Positions 1-7,967 of a stretch of 23,061 bases of DNA are shown in pieces. The translations under genes and the position numbers were made by a program. The notes under the pieces are model-generated. The model made no database searches. It was not told where the DNA came from and was given only the letters and a program-made list of their open reading frames with translations. The stretch is from Bacteroidales bacterium (GTDB lineage Bacteria > Bacteroidota > Bacteroidia > Bacteroidales > UBA932), in NCBI GenBank assembly GCA_009784635.1, contig WRBG01000010.1, forward strand, positions 1 through 23,061, in the 5' to 3' direction. Within the stretch, counting starts at the first letter, position 1; each line of letters begins with the position of its first letter.

Positions 1-1131
1 CAAATATACCGCTCCCGCACGGGCGTAGAAGTTTGAAATGGTAGCCGGTAAGTCCATGGGAAAAGCATCTGGACCGGGTAATTCTTCCAGACGGTTGCTC
101 ATTTCGCGCAAAGCCTGCGCCCAGCGCGAAGTGGAGTCGGCCAAAAGCAATATGCGCAATCCCATATTCCGGTAATATTCCGCAATGGTCATGGCGGTAT
201 ACACAGACGCTTCGCGGGCGGCTACCGGCATGTTGGAGGTATTACAGATAATAACCGTCCGTTCCATTAATTTGCGTCCGGAGCGCGGGTCGTCCAATTC
301 GGGAAATTCGGCAAAGATTTCTACCACCTCATTGGCGCGCTCGCCGCAGGCCGCCACAATGATGATATCGGCTTCGGCATGTTTGGCAATGGCGTGCTGC
401 AACACTGTTTTTCCACAGCCAAAAGGACCGGGTATGAATCCCGTGCCGCCCTCGGCAATAGGGTTAAAGGTGTCGATGATTCGTATGCCGGTTTCCATGA
501 TTTTAAACGGACGCGGTTTCTCTTTGTAGTTGGTAATCGCAACTTTAACCGGCCACCTTTGCATCATCGTTACTTCGTGTTCCACTCCGTTTACATCTGT
601 CAATACGGCTATGGCATCGGCTACCGTATAGTTTCCTTCGGCCGCAATGGACTTTATGACGTAAGTACCCTCCATGGCAAAAGGCACCATGATTTTATGG
701 GGCAACCATCCTTCCGTTACCTCGCCCAACCAATCGGCGGAGCGAACATGGTCGCCGGCGTTTGCCAAGGGTTTAAAATTCCATTGGGTTTTCAAGTCGA
801 GCGGAATGGTGTATTCGCCTCGTTTGAGGAAAACGCCGTCCATGGTTTCGAGGTTGTGTTGCAAGCCGTCGTAGTTCCGCGACAAAATGCCGGGGCCTAA
901 AATAACCTCCAACATGTGTCCTTCAAAAGTAACTTCGCAACCGACCGTCAATCCGCGCGTACTTTCAAAAACCTGTACATATACCTTATCGCCAATTATT
1001 TTGATAACTTCGGCCATAAGACGTACCCCGCCCAATTCTATATAACAAATCTCGTTTTGAGCTACGGGAGCGTCTACTTGCACGGTAACAAGGTTGGCTA
1101 TAATACTTACTACTTTTCCTTTGGTTTTCAT
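1..1131 (-). CDS. atpA: V-type ATP synthase subunit A (catalytic), C-terminus beyond window
   Basis: This is the catalytic nucleotide-binding subunit of the membrane-bound rotary V/A-type ATPase, which couples ATP hydrolysis or synthesis to H+ or Na+ movement. The visible 377 residues hold the N-terminal beta-barrel (about 1-70), the A-specific bulge region (about 110-190), and the start of the ATPase domain. The P-loop GPFGCGKT is at 235-242 and GERANE, with the catalytic Glu, at 263-268. The family is usually near 580-590 residues, so about 200 C-terminal residues lie beyond the left edge. The start ATG is at 1131-1129, 27 bases after the DUF2764 stop, with no strong Shine-Dalgarno. It is third in the E-DUF2764-A order seen in Bacteroidota V-ATPase operons; B, D, I and K are expected to follow off-window. 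Identification is secure; ion specificity cannot be read from this subunit. Confidence 0.97.
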   Translation of the reverse strand, partial: MKTKGKVVSIIANLVTVQVDAPVAQNEICYIELGGVRLMAEVIKIIGDKVYVQVFESTRGLTVGCEVTFEGHMLEVILGPGILSRNYDGLQHNLETMDGVFLKRGEYTIPLDLKTQWNFKPLANAGDHVRSADWLGEVTEGWLPHKIMVPFAMEGTYVIKSIAAEGNYTVADAIAVLTDVNGVEHEVTMMQRWPVKVAITNYKEKPRPFKIMETGIRIIDTFNPIAEGGTGFIPGPFGCGKTVLQHAIAKHAEADIIIVAACGERANEVVEIFAEFPELDDPRSGRKLMERTVIICNTSNMPVAAREASVYTAMTIAEYYRNMGLRILLLADSTSRWAQALREMSNRLEELPGPDAFPMDLPATISNFYARAGAVYL

Positions 1132-1158
1132 ATATACTTTTCTGTATTTTTATTTAAT

Positions 1159-1815
1159 CTATTTTTCGGGCATTTTGGTATATTCGGACGCTCCTCTACA
1201 TTCTTTGAGCAACTGTCTGAACATAGTGTCTCCCTTTTCTTTGTCGAGTTGCATCCACCGGTTTACCAAAAATGCTTTCATGACAAAAGCCAATACGGCA
1301 TCCATATTAAAATATTGGAAAAAAGCGATTTCATTTACTTTTTCCCAGCGAAACAAATCTAATTTTTGTTCCCTATCCCAAATGTCCGATACGCCAAAGA
1401 TGGAAACGATTCTCTGCAAATCTTCTGATTCAAGGTCAAAATCGCCGGCCTTGCTTGTGCGGATGGCCTCTGTGGTCATGTCGTCTCCCACCAAATAGGC
1501 GTCCGGAGTTTGTCCCGTTTTACGGGCGGCAATGCCCGCCTGTATATTGCGCAGACTTGCATCCAACAGGAAGTATTGGCGAATGAAGCTGTTTTTACTC
1601 TTTGCCGCCTTGAGGTAAAAATAGGGAGCGGGATTTCCCAAGCCCGACAATAAGAACCGTAAATATTTCATGTCTCCCTTGTCTATGTTCTCGAAGACAT
1701 GCTCTATGATATGCTCATAGTCGAAATTTTTTACTCCCCCGACGTGTTCGGATGAATGAAATTCCAACGACAACTCCGGCAGGCCTGCCATTAGGTATGT
1801 GTACATTTTTTCCAT
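1159..1815 (-). CDS. DUF2764 family protein of the V-type ATPase operon
   Basis: This 218-residue soluble protein begins with a Tyr-Leu-Met-Ala-Gly-Leu-Pro-Glu-Leu stretch typical of DUF2764, a family found almost only in Bacteroidota V-ATPase operons between subunits E and A. No signal peptide or membrane segment is visible. It is rich in charged helices with Phe-Tyr-Leu-rich turns. The operons lack an obvious subunit C, the central-stalk socket that joins the rotor to the c-ring, and DUF2764 occupies its slot, so a C/d-like role is a reasonable inference but not proven by sequence. It starts 3 bases after the E stop. An internal ATG at residue 4 is an alternative start. Its length is, to my recollection, at the short end for the family. 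Confidence 0.85.
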   Translation of the reverse strand: MEKMYTYLMAGLPELSLEFHSSEHVGGVKNFDYEHIIEHVFENIDKGDMKYLRFLLSGLGNPAPYFYLKAAKSKNSFIRQYFLLDASLRNIQAGIAARKTGQTPDAYLVGDDMTTEAIRTSKAGDFDLESEDLQRIVSIFGVSDIWDREQKLDLFRWEKVNEIAFFQYFNMDAVLAFVMKAFLVNRWMQLDKEKGDTMFRQLLKECRGASEYTKMPEK

Positions 1816-1818
1816 TGA

Positions 1819-2430
1819 CTACCCACCAAACAGGAGCGCCCGTGTATGCGGACGAAGGTATTCTCCAAAAAGAGCTGAAAAATCTTTATCTGTAAGGCTG
1901 ATATAAAATCCGTCCGATTTTGCCCCGATTTTAAATCCGGCCTTAAATGTTTTATCAAATTGAATGTCCACGCCCCCGAACAAATGTTGTTGGACTTGCT
2001 TTTCGGCAAAGCTGCGCAGGGATTTTTGCATGGCTTCCGGCAAAATTACAGACAGTCGGGCGTTGCTGTTTTGCGGGTCAAACCGTTCGATGGCTGTTTT
2101 TACGAGCGATTTGATAAAATCAGTTTCGCTCAAAGCCTCTTTGGTCGGCTCTGCGATAATTTTGGTCATAATCAAACTCTCGATGGCTTGTTTTACCGTG
2201 GCCATAGTTTGTCGGCTGGCCGATTTTACTTCGCCTTCCATATTTATTTTGGCTTCCTCCGCCGATTTTTGGGCTTGAGCCAAAATGGCGGCGGCTTCTT
2301 CTTTGGCGCGCTCTACAATTTGCGCGGCCTCGTCTTTGGCCTTTGTCAATAGTTGGTCGGCCTTACGCTGTCCTTTGGAAAGGCCCTCGCGATATAACTT
2401 ATCGGTTAATTCTTGTAATTTGTTTTGCAT
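1819..2430 (-). CDS. atpE: V-type ATP synthase subunit E (peripheral stalk)
   Basis: This is a peripheral-stalk subunit that holds the A3B3 head against rotation. The 203-residue protein has a long charged alanine/glutamate/lysine-rich coiled coil from about residue 3 to 90, then a mixed alpha/beta globular C-terminal domain (about 100-203) that would bind the head. This two-part architecture and the length match V/A-type subunit E. It is the first gene of the V-ATPase operon: a promoter match lies 40-70 bases upstream and no gene on this strand reads through without a gap. The C-terminus stops 3 bases before DUF2764. The symbol is the archaeal/V-type usage, not the F-type c subunit. Confidence 0.9.
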   Translation of the reverse strand: MQNKLQELTDKLYREGLSKGQRKADQLLTKAKDEAAQIVERAKEEAAAILAQAQKSAEEAKINMEGEVKSASRQTMATVKQAIESLIMTKIIAEPTKEALSETDFIKSLVKTAIERFDPQNSNARLSVILPEAMQKSLRSFAEKQVQQHLFGGVDIQFDKTFKAGFKIGAKSDGFYISLTDKDFSALFGEYLRPHTRALLFGG

Positions 2431-2471
2431 ATTATTATATATAGGTATACATTTTACACGTAAGGAGGGGA

Positions 2472-2503
2472 CAAATATAGATACTATTTTTTATTCTCCA
2501 AAA
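2472..2503 (-). promoter_or_regulatory. Bacteroidota-type promoter for the V-ATPase operon
   Basis: On the minus strand the -7 box TATATTTG (2479-2472) fits TAnnTTTG, and TTTTG at 2503-2499 sits 19 bases upstream as a -33 element. Transcription would begin near 2465, leaving a leader of about 35 bases before subunit E. The -33 element touches the stop codon of mmdC, so the two operons are packed back to back but can be separately initiated. No terminator hairpin is visible between them, so readthrough from the decarboxylase genes is possible. Confidence 0.65.
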
Positions 2504-2926
2504 CTATCCTATGGTTACTAAAGGAACCCCCTCTAACACAGAATCGCCTTTGGCGACCTTGACCTCGATTACCGTGCCGCAGCGGTCGGCCTCAATGGTG
2601 TTTTCCATTTTCATGGCCTCTAACGAGAGTATGCGCTGCCCGATGCTTACGGAGTCGCCCGGCTTTACAAGAATATCGAGGATGGTGCCGGGGAGCGGCG
2701 CCCTGATGATTCCGGTTTTTGCGTCTGTTTTTATGGCGGCGCCTTGGTCGGTAGAAGGAATCGCTATCGGACGCAGCAACAGGGGGGTTTTGGTTTGCTT
2801 CACCTCTTTGTCGAGCAGGACGGTATAAAGCGCTCCATTTACTTCTACCTCCATGGTTCTATCTTCCACATTGTTGATTTGCACGGAATAATCAACTTCG
2901 TTGATGGTAAATTTATATTTTTTCAT
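2504..2926 (-). CDS. mmdC: Biotin carboxyl carrier subunit of methylmalonyl-CoA decarboxylase
   Basis: This 140-residue protein carries the biotin that accepts CO2 from methylmalonyl-CoA. The C-terminal 70 residues are a biotinyl domain with the EAMKMENT motif at 103-110; Lys106 is the biotinylated residue. The N-terminal part (about 1-60) is a small beta-rich domain and the linker is only moderately proline/alanine rich. It starts 4 bases after the oadG-like stop and is the last gene of mce-mmdA-oadG-mmdC. In related Bacteroidota the beta subunit, the sodium-translocating membrane protein, usually follows; here the V-ATPase operon follows instead. Biotinyl domains of pyruvate or oxaloacetate carboxylases look alike, so the assignment to methylmalonyl-CoA rests on the neighbours. 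Confidence 0.92.
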   Translation of the reverse strand: MKKYKFTINEVDYSVQINNVEDRTMEVEVNGALYTVLLDKEVKQTKTPLLLRPIAIPSTDQGAAIKTDAKTGIIRAPLPGTILDILVKPGDSVSIGQRILSLEAMKMENTIEADRCGTVIEVKVAKGDSVLEGVPLVTIG

Positions 2927-2930
2927 CTGT

Positions 2931-3245
2931 TTATCGTTTACTAAAATAGGTATTTAAGCCGTGAATCTTGGAACTCCAAGGGGAATATGTTCGGGATACT
3001 TTGTTGATGGTCAGCACGGCATTTTCTACGTCGTGGAGTTCTTCTCCGTAAAGGTGTATGGCCGCCGCAATGGCCGCATACAGGCCGTCCTTGCCGGCCA
3101 AAGCGACTTCCGGTTTGTGTTTGGCTTTCCTCCTTTTTATTTTGCGTCCCCGCTTGAATTTGCGCTCATGAGCCGGATTGAGCAAATAATAGAACAGCAT
3201 CAACGCAAGGCCTAATGTAATCGCGGCAAGTATGGCACTACTCAT
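2931..3245 (-). CDS. mmdD: OadG-like gamma/delta subunit of sodium-pump decarboxylase
   Basis: This is a 104-residue membrane-anchored accessory subunit. One hydrophobic helix spans about residues 4-21, followed by a strongly basic Lys/Arg run (about 29-43) expected on the cytoplasmic side and a soluble tail containing the GLYAAIAAAIHLYGEEL segment common in Bacteroidota OadG-family proteins. Its relatives tether the carboxyltransferase to the membrane pump and help assembly. It overlaps the mmdA stop by 4 bases (ATGA), which indicates translational coupling. The presence of a membrane tether argues that this enzyme is meant to work at a membrane, although its pump subunit is not encoded nearby. 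Confidence 0.85.
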   Translation of the reverse strand: MSSAILAAITLGLALMLFYYLLNPAHERKFKRGRKIKRRKAKHKPEVALAGKDGLYAAIAAAIHLYGEELHDVENAVLTINKVSRTYSPWSSKIHGLNTYFSKR

Positions 3246-4801
3246 AACGGAATGTTGTTGTGCTTTTTAGGCGGGTTGGTATCCTTTTTGGTAGCTAAAG
3301 CCTGCAAGGCCCTGATGATGCGGAAACGGGTGTTGCGGGGTTCAATCACATCGTCAATAAAGCCAAATCTGGCGGCCGCATAGGGATTGGCAAACTTATT
3401 GATATACTCTTGTTCCTTCTCGGCAATAAATCGGGCCTGTTCTTCCGGATTGCTTTCCAATTCTTTGATTTGCCGTCCGTACAGTACGGACGTGGCGCCG
3501 GTAGCGCCCATTACGGCAATCTCGGCGGTGGGCCAAGCATAATTAATGTCGCCTCTAAGTTGTTTGCAACTCATTACGTCATGCGCCCCGCCGTAAGACT
3601 TGCGCAGGGTAACGGTTACTTTGGGCACCGTGGCTTCTCCGTAAGCAAACAGGAACTTGGCTCCGTGTATGATGATGCCGCCGTATTCTTGGGCCGTCCC
3701 CGGGAGGAAGCCCGGCACGTCTACCAGCGTTACGATGGGAATATTGAAACAGTCGCAAAAGCGCACAAAGCGGGCGCCCTTGCGGGAGGCGTTGATGTCG
3801 AGTACGCCGGCAAGGTATTTGGGTTGATTGGCCACGATGCCCACAGAAGTGCCGTTGAACCGTGCAAACCCAACCACTAAATTGGGCGCGTAATGCCGGT
3901 GTACTTCCATAAACTCGGATTCGTCCACAATGGCGTGGATGACGTCTTTTACGTCGTAGGGTTTATTGGGATTGTCGGGAACGATTGCGTTCAGCGAATC
4001 TTCGAGGCGGTCAATGGGGTCTATACAGGCTGCCAAAGGCGGGTCTTCGAGGTTGTTTTGGGGAAGATAACTCAGCAATTTGCGTATCAGCATCAAGCCT
4101 TCTTCCTCGGTGTCGGCTACAAAATGGGTTACGCCCGACTTGGAGGCATGTACCATGGCGCCCCCCAGCTCTGCATCTGTAATCACCTCGTTGGTAACGG
4201 TTTTTACCACTTTGGGGCCGGTTACAAACATATAGCTGTTCTCTTTGGACATCATAATAAAGTCGGTCAGCGCGGGCGAATACACTGCTCCGCCGGCGCA
4301 AGGCCCAAAGATGGCCGATATTTGGGGAATCACGCCCGAAGCCATAATGTTGCGCTGGAAAATATCGGCATAACCCGCCAAACTCTGTACGCCCTCTTGA
4401 ATACGCGCGCCGCCCGAATCGTTGAGTCCGATGACCGGCGCCCCCACTTTCATGGCTTGGTCCATCACTTTACAGATTTTCTTGGCAAAAGTTTCGCTCA
4501 ACGAGCCGCCAAAAACGGTGAAATCTTGAGAAAAGACATACACCAAACGTCCGTCAATGCTTCCGTATCCGGTTATTACGCCATCTCCCAAATAACTTTC
4601 TTTTTCTATCCCAAAGTCGTTGCAACGATGGGTAACAAACATGTCAAATTCCTCAAAGCTGCCCTCGTCCAACAGCAATTCGATGCGCTCGCGGGCGGTA
4701 AGTTTTCCCTTATTATGCTGTGCATCAATACGCTTTTGTCCTCCGCCCTGTCTGGCTTTGACCCTCAATTCTATCAGTTCTTTAACTTTAGCTTGCGACA
4801 T
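3242..4801 (-). CDS. mmdA: Methylmalonyl-CoA decarboxylase alpha subunit (carboxyltransferase)
   Basis: This 519-residue crotonase-fold carboxyltransferase moves the carboxyl group of (S)-methylmalonyl-CoA to biotin, giving propionyl-CoA. Visible landmarks are GGARIQEGV at 130-138, GPCAGGAVYSPALTDF at 166-181 (acyl-CoA oxyanion-hole region) and a second-domain segment with VPGFLPG and GGAHDVMSCKQLRGD. Length and motifs match propionyl-CoA carboxylase beta/MmdA. Upstream methylmalonyl-CoA epimerase and downstream OadG- and biotin-carrier genes favour the decarboxylase over a propionyl-CoA carboxylase, and no biotin carboxylase gene is present. The ATG at 4801 lies 27 bases after the mce stop. 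This is the step that makes propionate from succinate in Bacteroidales. Confidence 0.94.
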   Translation of the reverse strand: MSQAKVKELIELRVKARQGGGQKRIDAQHNKGKLTARERIELLLDEGSFEEFDMFVTHRCNDFGIEKESYLGDGVITGYGSIDGRLVYVFSQDFTVFGGSLSETFAKKICKVMDQAMKVGAPVIGLNDSGGARIQEGVQSLAGYADIFQRNIMASGVIPQISAIFGPCAGGAVYSPALTDFIMMSKENSYMFVTGPKVVKTVTNEVITDAELGGAMVHASKSGVTHFVADTEEEGLMLIRKLLSYLPQNNLEDPPLAACIDPIDRLEDSLNAIVPDNPNKPYDVKDVIHAIVDESEFMEVHRHYAPNLVVGFARFNGTSVGIVANQPKYLAGVLDINASRKGARFVRFCDCFNIPIVTLVDVPGFLPGTAQEYGGIIIHGAKFLFAYGEATVPKVTVTLRKSYGGAHDVMSCKQLRGDINYAWPTAEIAVMGATGATSVLYGRQIKELESNPEEQARFIAEKEQEYINKFANPYAAARFGFIDDVIEPRNTRFRIIRALQALATKKDTNPPKKHNNIPL

Positions 4802-4828
4802 AATATCTGTTTGATTTCGTTTTTTTAT

Positions 4829-5233
4829 CTATTTGCAGCACAGCTCAGTAAGTACGCCATGCGTGGACTTGGGGTGAAGAAAGGCAATGTTAAGCCCTTC
4901 TGCTCCTTTGCGGGGAGCTTTGTCTATGAGTTGGATGCCTTGTTCTGCCGCTTGGTCTAAGGCAAGCTGTAGCCCTCCTTCGACTGCAAAGGCAATGTGG
5001 TGGACGCCTTCTCCCTTCTTTTCTAAGAATTTCCCGATAGGCCCGTCGGGGTCTGTGCTTTCAAGCAGCTCAATTTTGGTTTGGCCCAACTGAAAAAAAG
5101 CGGTTCTCACTTTTTGCTCGGCCACTTCTTCTATGGCGTAGCAACTCAGGCCCAACAAAGATTCGTAGTAGGGAATGGCTTGATTCAAAGCATGTACGGC
5201 AATGCCAATGTGTTCAATATGAGTAATGTTCAT
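4829..5233 (-). CDS. mce: Methylmalonyl-CoA epimerase
   Basis: This 134-residue vicinal-oxygen-chelate enzyme interconverts (R)- and (S)-methylmalonyl-CoA, linking methylmalonyl-CoA mutase (not in this window) to the decarboxylase next door. Two beta-alpha-beta-beta-beta modules are visible. Metal-site residues are His8 in the HIGIAV start, the Lys-Ile-Glu-Leu-Leu-Glu strand near residue 55, the Gly-Val-His-His pair near 77, and the near-terminal Thr-Glu-Leu. Length matches the family. It heads the mmd operon, with a TAnnTTTG box 25 bases upstream of its ATG. Confidence 0.95.
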   Translation of the reverse strand: MNITHIEHIGIAVHALNQAIPYYESLLGLSCYAIEEVAEQKVRTAFFQLGQTKIELLESTDPDGPIGKFLEKKGEGVHHIAFAVEGGLQLALDQAAEQGIQLIDKAPRKGAEGLNIAFLHPKSTHGVLTELCCK

Positions 5234-5257
5234 GATAATGTATGGTTATGAGGGCTA

Positions 5258-5265
5258 CAAAGGTA
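5258..5265 (-). promoter_or_regulatory. -7 promoter box for mce-mmdA-oadG-mmdC
   Basis: TACCTTTG on the minus strand fits the TAnnTTTG box and would start transcription roughly 20 bases before the mce ATG. No convincing TTG -33 element is visible at the right spacing, so confidence is moderate. The opposing box for the plus-strand gene is about 50 bases away, making this a compact divergent promoter region. Confidence 0.5.
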
Positions 5266-5312
5266 TAAATATAAAATGAAAGCATAAAAAAAAATGATGA
5301 TTTGATTTTTTG

Positions 5313-5320
5313 TACTTTTG
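5313..5320 (+). promoter_or_regulatory. -7 promoter box directly abutting the LTA-synthase-like gene
   Basis: TACTTTTG fits TAnnTTTG and ends only 4 bases before the ATG at 5325. If it is used, the transcript would begin at or next to the start codon and be essentially leaderless. No clear TTG -33 element is seen about 20 bases upstream, where the sequence is an A-run. Confidence 0.45.
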
Positions 5321-5324
5321 CGGC

Positions 5325-7259
5325 ATGAAATTATTCGAGGAGATGCCGGTTGGGCTATCTAATTATTTTTTAATCATTAGAAGATTATTGCTTCTGCTTT
5401 TGCTGTATGCCCTTTCTCGCTATGTGTTTTTGAAGTTTAATCAAGATTTGTTTGGAAGCATATCCTTGGAAGAACTGCGGCTCATTTTTAAAGGTGGATT
5501 TAGGTTTGACCTTTCGGCGGTACTCTACGTAAATGCCCTCTATCTTTTTTTGGCCCTGTTTCCCCTGCCGGCCCTTTATCGCCCCAAAGGTCAAAAGTGG
5601 CTCAAAGCGCTTTTTGTGGCTGCCAATTCCATAGCCTTTGCCGTAAATACCGCAGATTTTTATTACTTTAGGTTTACCCTCCGCCGTACCGACATGTCTT
5701 TTTTCAGAGAGTTTCAAGGAGGGGCGGATATGGGCAAGATTGTTTTGGAGTCCATGGTTCAGCAGTGGCCCTTAGTCCTTTTTTGGATAGGGCTTACGGC
5801 GGCATTGGTATTTGGCTACGGCAGGATTAAAAAGAAACTGATGCTGATTCAGCCTTGGTATTTTTATATTACCCGCAGCTTGGGCCTCCTGCTTATGGTT
5901 CCCCTTATGATAATAGGTATGCGGGGCGGGGTAGACCGGACTACCCGTCCCATTGCCATGAGTAATGCAGGGGCTTATATCCGGCAGCCCATAGAGGCGG
6001 GCATAGTGCTGAACACCCCTTTCTGCTTGATTCGTTCTACCGGACAAAAAGGATTGCCCCGACTGTCGTTTTTTGAATCTGAGGAGGAGCTACATGCCGT
6101 ATACAGCCCCCTGCATACCGGAAATTCGTCTACGCCCCAACCCTATAATGTGGTGATTTTTATACTCGAAAGCTTTGCCAAACATCATATTGGGTCGCTA
6201 AATCGAGACATAGAAGGATATACGGGCTATACGCCTTTTTTGGACTCGCTCATGCTGCAAGGCCACGCCTGCGCCAACGCCTATGCCAATGGCCGCAAGT
6301 CCATAGACGCCCTGCCCTCGGTCTTGGGCAGCATCCCTTCTTTGACGGAGCCGTTTATTCTTTTGCCCTATTCGCTCAACCATATGGAGGGACTGGGCGC
6401 GCTGTTGGGCAGGAATGGCTACCACAGTTCCTTTTTTCACGGAGCGCCCAACGGCTCCATGGGCTTTGACGCCATTGTTAAGATGCTGGGCTTTGAACAC
6501 TATTACGGAAAAAACGAATACAACCGAGACGCCGACTACGACGGTTTTTGGGGCATTTGGGACGAACCTTTTCTTCAGTTTTTTGCGCAAACGCTGGGCG
6601 CTTTTCCCCAACCTTTTGTAAGCGCTGTCTTTACGGTGTCTTCACACCATCCCTTTAAGGTGCCCGCCTCCTACAGAGGCGTATTTCCCAAAGGGCCGGA
6701 GCCGGTGCAGGAGTGCATTGGCTATACCGATATGGCTTTGCGCCGCTTTTTTGAACGCGCCGCCGGCGAGCCGTGGTTTTCCAATACCCTTTTTGTGTTC
6801 ACCGCCGACCACAGCCTTTGGTCCGAAAGTATGCCCCAATACCAAAACAGTTTGGGTTCTATGGCGATTCCGATTTTGTATTATTTCCCCAAAGTTATTG
6901 CGCCTCACATGGACAGCCGGCCCACCCAGCAAATTGACATTATGCCCACTATTTTGTCTTATTTGGGCTATGACCAGCCGTTTTTTGGCTACGGCAGGAA
7001 TATTTTTGACACTACTACCCAGCCGTTTGCCGCGCATTATTCGGGAAATTACCAGTTGCTGCGTAACGGCCGGCTGTTGCTGTTTGACGGAGACCGGACG
7101 CTTGGGTTTTATGATGTAGAACGGGATTCCTCCCTGCAGCACAACTTGATTGACGAAAAAACTCCGGAAGAGGTGGCTCCGGAGCTTGATTTCTTAAAGG
7201 CCTTTATCCAGCAGTACAATAATCGTTTGTTAGACAACAAAATGACTATTTCACATTAG
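5325..7259 (+). CDS. LTA synthase-like membrane sulfatase-fold transferase
   Basis: This inner-membrane protein of 644 residues has about five hydrophobic N-terminal segments (to about residue 200) followed by an outward-facing alkaline-phosphatase/sulfatase domain. Metal-site residues appear in order: Glu in VIFILESF near 282, a nucleophile candidate Ser in NGRKSID near 326 (Thr in classical LtaS), a His pair in VSSHHPF near 441-442, and Asp-His in FTADHS near 495-496. The family transfers phosphoglycerol or phosphoethanolamine headgroups from phospholipid to a lipid or glycan. A Gram-negative cell has no lipoteichoic acid, so the acceptor here is unknown. I chose the ATG at 5325; an upstream in-frame TTG lies inside the promoter box. 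The gene stands alone and its 3' end overlaps the convergent yebC by 14 bases. Confidence 0.88.
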   Translation: MKLFEEMPVGLSNYFLIIRRLLLLLLLYALSRYVFLKFNQDLFGSISLEELRLIFKGGFRFDLSAVLYVNALYLFLALFPLPALYRPKGQKWLKALFVAANSIAFAVNTADFYYFRFTLRRTDMSFFREFQGGADMGKIVLESMVQQWPLVLFWIGLTAALVFGYGRIKKKLMLIQPWYFYITRSLGLLLMVPLMIIGMRGGVDRTTRPIAMSNAGAYIRQPIEAGIVLNTPFCLIRSTGQKGLPRLSFFESEEELHAVYSPLHTGNSSTPQPYNVVIFILESFAKHHIGSLNRDIEGYTGYTPFLDSLMLQGHACANAYANGRKSIDALPSVLGSIPSLTEPFILLPYSLNHMEGLGALLGRNGYHSSFFHGAPNGSMGFDAIVKMLGFEHYYGKNEYNRDADYDGFWGIWDEPFLQFFAQTLGAFPQPFVSAVFTVSSHHPFKVPASYRGVFPKGPEPVQECIGYTDMALRRFFERAAGEPWFSNTLFVFTADHSLWSESMPQYQNSLGSMAIPILYYFPKVIAPHMDSRPTQQIDIMPTILSYLGYDQPFFGYGRNIFDTTTQPFAAHYSGNYQLLRNGRLLLFDGDRTLGFYDVERDSSLQHNLIDEKTPEEVAPELDFLKAFIQQYNNRLLDNKMTISH

Positions 7260-7959
7260 TGTAGACGTTTTGAACGTCTTCGTCCTCTTCAAATTTCTCG
7301 CTTAATTTTTCGATGTCGGCCTTGTGTTCTGGCGACAGTTCCTTGAGCGCTCCGGTGGGAATCCGCTCAAAGCCTCCGCTGAGGAGTTCCAAATGCCGTT
7401 CTTCTATAAATTTTTGGATGCTTCCGTAGGATTCAAAAGCCCCGTAAATCATTACCTCGCCTTCCTCTGCAAAGACTTCTTCTCCGCCCGCGTCAATCAG
7501 TTCCAATGCTAATTCCTCCAAATCCAATCCGGCAACCTCTTTGATTTTAAACACGCACTTATGCTCGAACATAAACTCCACGCATCCCAAGGTGCCCAAC
7601 GAGCCGCCGTATTTGCTAAAATAACTGCGGACATTGGCCACGGTGCGGGTAGGATTGTCGGTGGCGGTTTCGATGATAAAAGCCACGCCGTGGGGGCCGT
7701 AGCCCTCGTATACCACTTCTTTATAGTCGCTGTGGTCTTTTTCCACCGCCCGTTTAATCGCCCTCTCTATATTGTCTTTGGGCATGTTCTCGGAGCGGGC
7801 GGTCTGTATAACGGCGCGGAGGCGGGGGTTGTTTTCGGGGTCGGGACCTCCGGATTTTGCGGCTATGGCCAATTCTTTACCCAAACGGGTAAACACGCGG
7901 GACATATTGCCCCAGCGCTTGAATTTGCGTTCCTTACGAAATTCAAAAGCTCTTCCCAT
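7246..7959 (-). CDS. yebC: YebC/PmpR family (TACO1-type) protein
   Basis: This 237-residue cytosolic protein has the family's three-domain layout. The N-terminal basic part with the WGNMSRVFTRLGKEL stretch (about 16-30) and the NMPKDNIERAIKRA segment (about 58-71) are clear, followed by the YEGYGPHGVAFIIE hallmark near 86-99 and two alpha/beta domains. Members are annotated as DNA-binding regulators; more recent work on the family also supports a role in translation of difficult peptide stretches. It follows the TPR gene by 8 bases in a two-gene unit. Its last 14 bases overlap the end of the convergent LTA-synthase-like gene. Confidence 0.95.
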   Translation of the reverse strand: MGRAFEFRKERKFKRWGNMSRVFTRLGKELAIAAKSGGPDPENNPRLRAVIQTARSENMPKDNIERAIKRAVEKDHSDYKEVVYEGYGPHGVAFIIETATDNPTRTVANVRSYFSKYGGSLGTLGCVEFMFEHKCVFKIKEVAGLDLEELALELIDAGGEEVFAEEGEVMIYGAFESYGSIQKFIEERHLELLSGGFERIPTGALKELSPEHKADIEKLSEKFEEDEDVQNVYTNVK

Positions 7960-7967
7960 AACGGCAA

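Noticed and set aside
3893..4960. 355-codon open frame on the plus strand opposite mmdA and mce
   Set aside because: It is antisense to two strongly recognised genes, has no family-like motif, and its openness follows from the codon pattern of the real genes.
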